In this document: piece after piece, positions 54,901 through 64,000 of the stretch
Numbering within the stretch: the stretch's first letter is position 1
Layout: each line of letters begins with the position of its first letter
Source of the DNA: Pempheris klunzingeri
Taxonomy: Eukaryota; Chordata; Actinopteri; Acropomatiformes; Pempheridae
Direction: 5' to 3'
DNA length: 64,000 nucleotides
NCBI RefSeq assembly: GCF_042242105.1
Contig: NC_092029.1
Span: forward strand, 13,223,885-13,287,884
Notes under the pieces: model-generated
Database searches by the model: none
Told to the model about the DNA's origin: nothing
Seen by the model: only the letters and a program-made list of their open reading frames with translations
Program-made: the position numbers and the translations under genes

Positions 54901-57793
54901 TCAGAACGGAAAAAAGGGGGAAAATAGAGAAGGAGGAGGGAAAGAAAGATAAGAGCTTTGTCTTTGAGCTTGTTTGAGGATAATGGATTGGCCTCATTAC
55001 ACACACTGATCATTGCCAAGCAGGGGGGATCACTCCAAACTAACAAACACCAAAGTGGTGAAGATCTTTTCTTCATTTTCTAATGTTTTTACACTTCAGT
55101 CTATTCGCACACGCCTTCTTGAGTCGCAGTGCATTGAGCTTTCAGGGCCACTGCAGAAATGCTTTCATTCTTGCACTACACGATGAATCATGTGATATCT
55201 ACACGTGTACTGTGAGTAATCTCAATCTACACATACATTTCACACGCAGGCAGGCAGAGAACGAGTGTGTGTGTGTGTGTGTGTGTGTGTGGAGACCACT
55301 GCTGACAGATGAAACACAGGTGAGCCCAGGGGAGTCTGGGTAAATATTTGTGCTAAGGCTGTCACACCCTCTTCCCTTGCAGGAAACAGCATGGGCAAAG
55401 GGATTACTGAAATGGGGGTTCCAGGACCAGCTCATAAAAGACTGATAACAAATGAATCGCTGCTGTGCTGGTGCTGTCCAGCGTCTGTCCACGTTATAGG
55501 TACACTGTCATGTTAAAAGCTCTATTCACACAGATACAATCAGTGCAATCCATCCTCTGTGCACTCACTGGAACTGTCATTGAAGAGGTGAAGAAAGGCT
55601 AAATGCACGTCTCTTTTCCAAAGTTGTGGTGAAGAATTAGCTGTCCTGCCAAATAAGTATGAGTGTGGTCTTTCAGGGCTGGGTGGTCTGCCTCTCTAAT
55701 GGCAATAGGTGGTCTGTAGAGGCAGCAGAGGGTTATTAAGTACAGCTCCTAAGCTCTGTTCAGTGTCTCCCTAACCTACTTTGGACATTGTTATCTCAGT
55801 GCAAAATCCCTCCACCTACCTTTCTGTCTCTCTCCCATTTTCTTCACCTCCATGTCCTGAGGAGGGGAGGAAAGGAAGGAGGCACAGGAGAGGGAGGGGC
55901 ACCGATCGGGGGTGACAGGCCAAAACCACAAACCCTAAACCTTGCTGACCTTACTTATCCCTTCTTTTGGGAATATGAGTTTCCTGCTTTTTTGACAATA
56001 GCTATTCTCTGAATGAACGTTTTTAACCCCAAATAACAGCACACACACACATACACAGGCCCATGAGCCAACAGCCTTGACTGGGATAGGAAGCACTGTT
56101 AAGAGGGAGGATATAGGAAAAGGTGGGCAAAGCTCCAACACATGCATGGTAATACATACATGCAAAATACAACAATTTCCACACACACATTTAGTCCATT
56201 CACACCCAATCGATTCAGATTACGCTGCAGGATGTAAATGCAAAACACACATCACATATGGGCGCCACATTTGAGCACAGACGATATTCATTTTAGGTTT
56301 CACGGAGATCCAAAAAAAGCTGAATAGAGAAACAAAGAGGAGAAAAGGAGAAAGGAGAACAACCTTTGATACAAACCACTACACCCAATATTTAACAAAG
56401 CCACTAAAGCACTGACTACAGGCAATGTGTATCCTTGCAGTTCAAAGCCAACCTCACAAAAAGAGTGTGTTTATCCGAGTATGTGCGTACAGTATTGTGT
56501 GTGTGCTTAAAAATGTCTAAAGTTTTCAATATGTGCCTGTGCCTGCAGCACAAAGGCACCGGTGTCGTGTAACTCAGCCAAACCCCGCCTGCGAGCGCAG
56601 GTGACCTTATTGTATTGGAGGTTCCCAGCAGGCAACGAGCTGTGTGTGTCACGTGTGGGAGGAAAAGCCACAAAGACCCTAAGGATGTGTGTTATCTGGT
56701 GATTTAAAGCCCCATATTCCTCCTGAAAAGACCAAGGTCGAGCACTTGACTAAATTTATGACTGTCTGATTGCTGACCTCAACTGGGTCAGCAGGGAAAT
56801 ATTTTAGTTCAATCTGTTTATTTTTTGCCCGAGAAAGATGGGAAAGGTTTAAAAGTCTTCTATTCCATTTTCTGCCTCTATATACTGACTTAGTACAATG
56901 GTTCTTAACCTGGGGGTCTCAGGTTGACAGATTATTAACAGAAAGGAATAGTATGAAAAGATATATTCATGCTACACAAAATTATTTTTATTTTTTCAGA
57001 CTTTACTCTGATGTTTGTTTTTATCTCTTTGAATTATACTGAATTAGTTTGTCACTGTATAATGGATTATTTTTACACTGCTGATTTGGTACTTTCTTCT
57101 ACCACTGTTTAACTGTTAAACAAAGTCAACGTTGTTAACATAAGTTAAGTATTCTGGAACAAATCAGGACTATTTCTCATTAAATGTTTTAATTTCACAC
57201 ACATGTCCTGAGAGGTCACATTTGGAGCTGATATAATCGGCAAAACCACAAATTTGTTCAAGGCCTCGCTCTACATTTGAAGTCTTGCCCAAATGTAGGA
57301 TCCGTCTGCTTCTAATTTCTTAGCCAGGTTGTGTTTAGTTAACATGTTATTGTGGTTGAGTGCTCCTCACCTCTACAATGCTACGCAGATCCTGGACGTA
57401 GGTTCTTTCTGTGTCCAGTATCTCCTGCACCACCCGGTCCACATATGTCCTGGGTCCTTGCACCTGACCTGTCCGCTCTCCTCCATCGGGGCCCCGCTTG
57501 GGCTCTGAATGTTCTGTCAGAGTCTGTCCACTGCCCTGTCTCCCATGTCCCCTCCCTGAGTCCATCCCTCCATCATTTCTGTCATCTTCCTCACGGCATC
57601 CCAGCTGCCGGGCTGGGACCAGTTCCAACCTGATGGCCCCAGAGTCCTGATCTGAGGTCACAGGGTTACAGTGAGGGGCAGGAACAAGGGTGGAGCGGCT
57701 GCCCAGCGAACAGTGACTGTCCCGGGAGGAAGCGGAGGAAGAGGTGGAGCTGTAGCTGATCGGCCTTTCGACGCTGTCGGGTGATGAGTCCAT
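38034..57793 (-). CDS. plekhg1: pleckstrin homology and RhoGEF domain-containing protein G1 (5' end uncertain)
   Basis: A Dbl-family exchange factor for Rho GTPases. Coding exons in transcript order: 57371-57793 (exon runs to 57942), 52522-52622, 51335-51404, 47418-47464, 45294-45444, 44739-44870, 43678-43860, 43477-43572, 42987-43073, 42516-42549, 42249-42341, 42074-42135, 41786-41971, 41534-41653, 39403-41257, 38034-39040. All phases agree, giving 1548 aa from this ATG (human 1385). The DH domain covers about residues 116-305 ([20 protein letters not shown] to [14 protein letters not shown]), and the PH domain about 310-430 ([20 protein letters not shown] to [16 protein letters not shown]). 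The long disordered C-terminal part keeps family blocks [57 protein letters not shown] and [11 protein letters not shown]. The start [20 protein letters not shown] matches the human N-terminus. The frame stays open upstream to the exon edge, so a longer N-terminus is possible. Confidence 0.95.
41330..41538 (+). mobile_element. short retroposon with 27-bp target-site duplication at a PLEKHG1 exon edge
   Basis: Identical 27-base copies at 41330-41356 and 41512-41538 flank a 155-base insert. The insert holds ATT-rich simple sequence and ends with CAATTTCCCCCTGGGAATT, ATTAAAGGA and an ATTCTGATTCTG tail, the usual form of fish LINE/SINE 3' ends, read on the plus strand. The duplicated target contains the 5' splice site of the PLEKHG1 exon 41534-41653 (CAG|GTACTTATC on the minus strand), so the donor now exists twice, 182 bases apart. 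Confidence 0.75.
46466..46554. repeat. (CA)n microsatellite, about 44 units
   Basis: An uninterrupted CA run inside a PLEKHG1 intron, about 930 bases upstream (in plus coordinates) of exon 47418-47464. Confidence 0.97.
47195..47400. repeat. dispersed repeat with CCTAA-rich part and AAATGTCCTCAC phrases
   Basis: CTTACCCTAACCTAAACCTAATTC is followed by AAACCAAGTCTTAACCCTCAA and AAAATGTCCTCACTCTGCAC, then GTATCAAGCACAAGAACAAACACACACAC. I recognise this order as a repeated block seen often in fish and other vertebrate introns. The CCCTAA units are degenerate, so it is not a telomere remnant. It ends 18 bases before a PLEKHG1 exon. Confidence 0.5.
47465..51334. other. PLEKHG1 intron, 3.9 kb, nothing else seen
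   Basis: Lies between exons 47418-47464 and 51335-51404. I found short CA runs only and no further exon or RNA gene. Confidence 0.6.
51914..51954. repeat. (CA)n microsatellite, about 20 units
   Basis: A perfect CA run in the PLEKHG1 intron between exons 51335-51404 and 52522-52622. Confidence 0.96.
52623..57370. other. PLEKHG1 intron, 4.7 kb
   Basis: Separates the first mapped coding exon from the one that begins [12 protein letters not shown]. It contains a TG run at 55264-55291 and a short CA run at 54617-54632. Near 56897 a CAATGGTTCTTAACCTGGGG phrase resembles the terminal repeat of hAT-type DNA elements. No extra exon was found. Confidence 0.6.
55264..55291. repeat. (GT)n microsatellite, about 14 units
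   Basis: A perfect GT run within the 4.7 kb PLEKHG1 intron. Confidence 0.93.
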
Positions 57794-60700
57794 GCTGAGT
57801 GCGGAGCAGTAGCGTGAAGAGGTGTGACGGTAGGCCGGGTTGCGGAGGCAGCGGGCCGGTATGTCAACGGAGCTCAGGACTGAACCGGAGTCCGGGACTT
57901 CTGGAAGAGGAGGCAACACATCAGGCAGGTAGTTGTAATCGTCTGGAGAGGAAATCAGAGAACAAAAGAGATTCAAAGTCAATAGTGTTTAAATTCTACT
58001 TCTTGAATTTCAAGGTCATGCTTGATATTTAAACGTCTATTCAGACCAAGACATACACACACTAGCTTCCCCATTTATTCCAATGAAACAAAATGCAAAC
58101 TGATCCACCATAACATGGTGTAAAGCAAAGAAGCTGTTCATGGTTCAAGTTGTCCAGTGCAGTGTCAACTGCAAACACAGAGGTGACCATGGCAAGTATT
58201 GCCTGCTCCAGAGTTACACAGTCTGGGCTCAAAGTTACATAAATAGCTGTATTGTGTTTTGGTGTGCAATATATTTGCAAACTGGACTTCCTGGTCTGTA
58301 TTTCCTCTACTGTCTGTACTGACCTGTAACAACATGCCCAGCCCCTGGTGCTGCAGTGTTATTGTTGGTGTGAATGTGCCCTAAGCAATGGCTCTGCCTA
58401 TTGCGTTTTTAAATATATGGTTGTCATATTAATCATGATGCCCAGTTACTATTACTGCTAACAAACAAGACCACGGTCTAGACAAACCATATCACACATC
58501 ACTCCAATATGTGTCAGCAGAATTGCTGTCCTGGTCTTTCTAAATAAATGGTTGCATATCCAATACATGTTGTTGCTGCCAATCACAATGATGTTGCTAT
58601 TTGTTTTGGGCCTCTTTGAATGAAAATATCAGTTTTCTTCCTCGTGAGATCAAGAAAACCTAGATATATTTTGAGCTATCAAGGAAAATGCACGAAATCT
58701 GGCACAAAATGTAAAATGTGATGTCAGTCATATGAGTCAAATCAGGTCAACTGTTTTGCACTAATGATTCACTGATGCTGGAGAGTCTCACACTGAGCTG
58801 TTAAAATTCAAATTAAATTCACACATTCGACAAGCACTGGCTGTATTTCCCTCTCTGAAACTAAGCGGTAAAAAGACTCACTGTATGTTACTTCTAACAC
58901 TTACAATACCACTTTCATATTCTTACAGGCTCTATCTGTTCAGCATCCCAATTCCTGACATTCCAGCTGACCACAAGCTGACTGACCACCCGCCATACGT
59001 AGAGCACTAGCCCTCCCAGAATTGGCCTCAGTTCCACCCGAAGAAACATTTTACATATGCATGGAGCTGAACAGTGAGGGAGAACACACACAGAAAAACA
59101 GACAAATAAATTAGAAATCACACATTTCTGTTTCCTAAGTGGTAAATGACCATTTTTGCAGTAAATCAGAGAAAGAGATCGAGTTAAATAACAAGATTAA
59201 GTGTAATACTGAGAACACTCTGCTCTGAAGCAATGAATGAGAGCCCTATTTCCATGGAGGAGGGACAAGTTTGTGTGTGCGCAACTACAGGAGTCTACTT
59301 TGCATCCAGCCGGTGCCAAACTGGCTCACAACCTTGTGTCTGTGGAGAGATCCGTGAAGATATGATTACCAACTCCCAGGGCCCCACAGCCAGGCCAGCA
59401 AAGTGAAACCACACAAGCAGCGCATCACACAGAAGCGTTCCAAGTTTCCCTAAATGTTTTCCAAGGTTTTGCTTCAAGGGAAGGCCAGCTTTGACGAGAA
59501 GAGCGAATAAACACAACAAACAAGCGAGGGAAGGTTAACATGCAAGAGCCTCTTACTGGCTCATTGGCAGTTTGACACTGGTCTTTATCATCAAAGCTCG
59601 ATACGCCAGTGACCCCGCAGCTCGGGTGTTGTGGCAACACTGAGATCCAGCGCCCTATAGGACAGCGTCGCTCTCTCGCTGCCAGCAGCACCGGCTCAGC
59701 CTAAACCCGTCTCACTTCAAAGCATCAAAGATCACAGACTCACGTTCAAAAACATGAAACGTGAAACTGGGAACAAGCACAAAGAATACCACTTGCTCAT
59801 CTTTCAAATAGGTACCTTGAAGGTCTTTTTGCTATGGTGACACCTCTTTTGAGGGCACTTTAGCAGCAGGCATGCTTGTTAGACTGGTCTGTGACTGAAA
59901 AAAGATCACAGGTTCGATTCTGGCAGCCAAGACTAATACCGAGTTAAGAAACTGAACCTACAGGTTCCTGCTCAGGCTGGGTCTGCATTTACAAAAGCTT
60001 AGATTGACATGTGAACGAGCATATTTCCCAAAATATTGAATTATTCTTTTAAGTATAATATTGAATCTGCTCATTGATTCCGTTCTTCATCAACTCCAGA
60101 AAGAAATATCTGGCTTCTTAGCGGGTAATTGCTCATTTTTCTTCACTAGCTAGTTGTTAACGTTGTCTGTGCTTTGTTTGTTGCTGGGCATGGAGCACAC
60201 AGTAAGTTCATCACACTGTTCATCACTGAAAACAGTTCCCTGCTGCGTCTGGAAACAAGGTTGATGAGGAGTTTGTAGGCCAACCAAAACCATCAGCTAA
60301 ACCAGGTACAAATGCTCAGCAAAACAGCAAAGTTAGGTGATAATTCCTTGCATTGTTTGTCACTACGATTGATACGTTTCAAAGATGCTGATTTAATCCA
60401 TTGACAATATAACAAATATTGAGCCAAAAATCACCTATAGCAGGTGAGTCAAGTCTGTCCCGCTTCACTGAACCATCATGCAAGTTTTTCACAGCAGTAT
60501 GAAATGAAGTGAATTCCTCGTTACATTGTTCCTAGGAGGAGAACTTGAGTGTTTTGAAATCCACCTCTCAAAAACAACTGTGAAGGGGAGAGTCTGATGC
60601 GCTGAATCACGGCTTTCTCTAGTTTTAATTTTGCTGCGCTGCCGTGCCAAGAAAAGCAGGAAGGAATTGGAGCGTCCAAAAACTGAAGTGGCATGAAACT

Positions 60701-61172
60701 GTATTTTCCTCAGACAAGTTTGGAACTGATTTACCGTGTGTGTGTGTGTCCATCCAAATGTTTGCACTCCCAGGCCTGACCCACTTTTTAACAATTACAG
60801 ATCAGAAAGGAGAAAGAATCTAGTGGGTGAAAACAACCACACACATAAACCAGCAGCCTTGGCTTTTCGATAAGCAACACACTGCTTTCAAGTTACCGAA
60901 GACAATGCACAAAGGGTTATGTTATATTGCATACCATGACATTAATAGGTAACTGACCATTTGACAAATCTATGATATATGCTTCCTTATCACAGCAGGC
61001 GATGTATGTAAATCTGTGGTGTGTGTGTATATTTCACACAAAATGCATTTCGTTTATCACTCAAAAGATAACACTAACTGAGCTAATAACTTAATGGTCC
61101 TCACACCAGCTATTGCGGCTAGATATGGGCAGGCAGAGTGTGCACACCTGCAACCTGCACACACAGACAGAC

Positions 61173-61209
61173 ACACGCACACATGCACACACACACACAC
61201 ACACACACA
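61173..61209. repeat. interrupted (CA)n microsatellite
   Basis: CA units broken by G and T substitutions, with a perfect core of about 22 bases at the 3' end. Upstream of the first mapped PLEKHG1 exon. Confidence 0.85.
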
Positions 61210-61549
61210 TACAAGGAGAGCAAATACATGGAGAGAATCCATGTGTTTCCGTTTGCAGTGAAACCCAAACATCACAGAGAGAGATTGCTCCATCTTGTGT
61301 TTGCCCAGCCCCTCCTTCCCACCTTCAAGCCTCATGTTTGGGGCACACCCTGACCGTTTCCTGGGTGAACTGGCTCTTGTACACACACGAACATGCAGAC
61401 AACCAGCACCATCCCCTCCTCAACACACACACAGACAGAGAGCAAAGATGGCCAAGCTTTAGTTACCTCCTGTCCAGATTATGTTCAACCTGATCCTTGT
61501 AAATGATCTCTAATTATAGTCCTAAACATGCAGGTTGGGACTGTTTCTC

Positions 61550-61552
<3 letters not shown>

Positions 61553-61585
<33 letters not shown>
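61553..61585. repeat. (TG)n microsatellite, about 16 units
   Basis: A near-perfect TG run upstream of the first mapped PLEKHG1 exon. Confidence 0.93.
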
Positions 61586-61589
<4 letters not shown>

Positions 61590-62298
61590 GTGTTGCACGT
61601 CCGTGCATGGGGGGATTAGGATAGTGTGTGAGGGCAGCATTTCCTGCCAGACTAGAGAGGGAGTGATTCAGCGAGTGCCTGAACAACCTGGCTTCAATCT
61701 CTGGCTTTCATTTTAGTTGAAAAAGACAAAGAGCTGGGGCGCTTCTCTGTTCAGCCAAGTTTAATATGTAGGACATCAGGCCTGTCTGGAAGGCAAACAG
61801 TGAGAACCAGGAGGAACCAGACTGAAGACTGAGCAGACAATGTACCCAGAAGGTGCAAAACACTGGCAGGCAAATGTGGTGTTGTACTCTTGGGAGAGTG
61901 TGGTGGTTCTAAAAAGTAAACACAACTCTTCAGATTCATTTTTAGATTATAAAAAATATGTGTGAACGTTTTTGTTCATTTTGACCATTAATAAATAGGA
62001 GAAAAATTATAAAACCATCTTAAGTACAAACACTTTAATACTCAACAACTTTCACAGACTGTGGTGCTTATTCAGCAGCTTATCTGGAAAACATATTTTA
62101 CATTTTACACTTTTGAATTGAAGCATTTTCAGAGCTGAGGTTTTACAGTCAAATGCAGTGATCTTGCAATAGGAAACAACAATCTCTGGAAGGGTTAGGG
62201 TTAAGTTGCTCAGCTGTTTTTCCATCTGCTGTGATACACTTAAAAGCTCCAGAACAGGCACTAAATGGACCTTGGGGTGAGATTGTTGTGTGTCAAAT

Positions 62299-62316
62299 GG
62301 GGGGGGGGGGGGGGGG
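62299..62316 (+). repeat. 18-base G homopolymer
   Basis: Eighteen consecutive G residues. Such runs can form G-quadruplexes and are also prone to length errors in sequencing, so the true length is uncertain. Confidence 0.9.
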
Positions 62317-64000
62317 TCAAGAGATACATTATACCTCTTATACTGCCTGAATAATGAAAGCAAAAGACACTTGAACTGCCCAGTTAACTAATAAAGATGA
62401 GACACTGTGTCAGAGCTGCTGACTTCCCCCCATCGATGCAGTCGGCCTCGCTACCTGTCCAGCCAGGTTTAATGACTCATGCTACACTTAACCCGACCAC
62501 TTCAGTCGCACACTTTATGGTCATCTGAAGTACTCCTTACTCTGGAGTGGTCAGCAAACAGCTGTGAGCACCCTCACCTCTTCACGGCCCTGATGATCCT
62601 CACAAGTAGCTCAAACAGCTCTGTGAGTATTTTGTAATGGGTATGTGAACATCCTATGTAGACAAGTTTAGAAAATATTTCAAAGTGAGATGTCATATGT
62701 AGATATTGGATACAGAAAAAAATTCCCTGTGTTTATTTTGAGTTGTGTGGTGTCTCTAATCATTGGGTTGAAAACAAGCGTAATAAACTGACAATGTCTA
62801 CGATGCCGGTTCCAACAGCAAAGCCTACAGCAAGGGAGTATCCCTCAGTAATAAAACACAGCCCCGGGAAAATCAAAGAGGGGATTTCGTACTGAAAAGA
62901 CCAACTTTGGAAAATACCCACTAGCTCCAAAGGCTCACATTAGATTTGGCTGAACTTTGAAAGGCATTTGTGCAGAGAGTGGGGACTGTGCCATGCAAGG
63001 CAGACAACGGATCAGGGTCAGTTTAGAGAGGAGGAATGACTGCAGTGACCATTGAAAGGGGCAGACACACTGATACAGACCGCACAGACTTGCATGTAGT
63101 TCTACCTCGGCTACTTTGGGTGCCTGCATCTGGGTGCACAGTCCATGTAGTCAGCTCGAATGTGGAAAGTAAAAATTGGCTTTAACTCGTTGGGTAGTGA
63201 GTTTTACATTAATATCTACTTCCTTTAAGCCTTTAATGAACCTTTAGTGTACCTATTGCTAACTGTGTTGCTACTGCTGGGGCAAAAGAAAGAACCGGGG
63301 GATCCAAATTGAAGGAAGCTGTCACATTAGCTGCTTAATTATCCAATTGACCTTCAATCCGCATAACTTTACTGTGGTAAGTAAGAAGCAATGTCAGTGG
63401 AGCAGTCCTCTTCACATGCATTTTGCCATGAACAAAACTAACCACAACCAAAGGTATCAGCTGCACAATCCACAAGTAGTCACAACATTTCCAAGCCTAC
63501 AAGCCATTTATCTTATGAGGATCAATGAAATTCACATCAACATAATCATTAACAACATGACATCAGCAAGCAGAGACCAGGACAACGGTGCATGTTGATT
63601 AGCTGTAAGTGTTTATCTTCCTTCTTTCCATCTGTTCCACTCTTGCTTCCACTTCCTCACTCACTCCTTTTTCATTAAAGTCAGTAACATCAAATTCTCA
63701 CGACATTACCGCCTCCATTCCATTGCCATTCCTATTATACATTCAAGCTCAGTATATGTTTGGTAGATCATAAAGTACCTCCAAGATTGCTGTGTGCATA
63801 TGAGCTCCGCAGAACATTCCTATGGGCTCAGACCATCCCTCTCCAAGCATATACTTTACTATGTAAAAATACACATTGACCGGCCTGTGTATGTGGCTAC
63901 AGACCACCAGGGCTCACATTTGCATTTGGAGCACATGTGTTCATAGCACTCCCTATTCACACTCAGATTACTGAGTCTCTTCTGACTGGACCATCAAGGA

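Larger units (their letters stand above)
57943..64000. other. stretch upstream of the first mapped PLEKHG1 exon
   Basis: Probably PLEKHG1 intron, with its 5' exon or exons and promoter further on. I could not identify an upstream exon on the minus strand with a donor in the needed phase (one base into a codon). The stretch holds CA/TG microsatellites (61173-61209, 61553-61585), an 18-base G run and a possible tRNA-type B box near 59930. Confidence 0.5.

Noticed and set aside
56897-56930. CAATGGTTCTTAACCTGGGG as a hAT-type terminal inverted repeat
   Set aside because: No matching inverted end or 8-bp target duplication was found nearby, so it is mentioned only as a resemblance.

Overview
The window is vertebrate nuclear DNA, most likely from a teleost fish. 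The genes have short exons with GT-AG (and two GC-AG) introns, their proteins are close to vertebrate orthologues, CA/TG microsatellites are frequent, and several dispersed repeats look typical of fish genomes. No species is claimed.

Layout: 1-14,580 holds no gene I can support (microsatellites, one dispersed repeat, unique-looking AT-rich DNA). SOD2 (minus, 5 coding exons, 225 aa) and WTAP (plus, 421 aa, with a second short form) lie head to head across about 1.3 kb. ACAT2 (plus, 9 exons, 395 aa) follows WTAP and runs tail to tail into TCP1 (minus, 12 exons, 558 aa). After a 1.1 kb promoter gap comes the 3' end of PLEKHG1 (minus). Sixteen of its coding exons spread from 38,034 to 57,793, and its 5' part lies in or beyond 58-64 kb. 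All exon joins were checked for reading phase and for agreement with the known protein families. The order SOD2-WTAP-ACAT2-TCP1 is the same as on human chromosome 6q25; PLEKHG1 next to TCP1 differs from the human order.

The genes are unrelated housekeeping or signalling genes: mitochondrial superoxide removal, the m6A writer regulatory subunit, cytosolic acetoacetyl-CoA thiolase, the alpha subunit of the CCT chaperonin, and a Rho guanine-nucleotide exchange factor.

The most interesting hidden layer is in the introns of TCP1. Four H/ACA-type small nucleolar RNAs can be folded by eye on the minus strand, in introns 1, 3, 6 and 7. They form two duplicated pairs. The pair in introns 6 and 7 shares an identical 5' pocket that fits a universal 18S rRNA site, GCGUA-U-A-UUAAA. 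Other notable points are a short retroposon whose 27-bp target-site duplication copied a PLEKHG1 splice donor, two GC-AG introns, a WTAP short form stopping at the same codon as in human, and a heat-shock element with two ZNF143-type sites at the TCP1 promoter.
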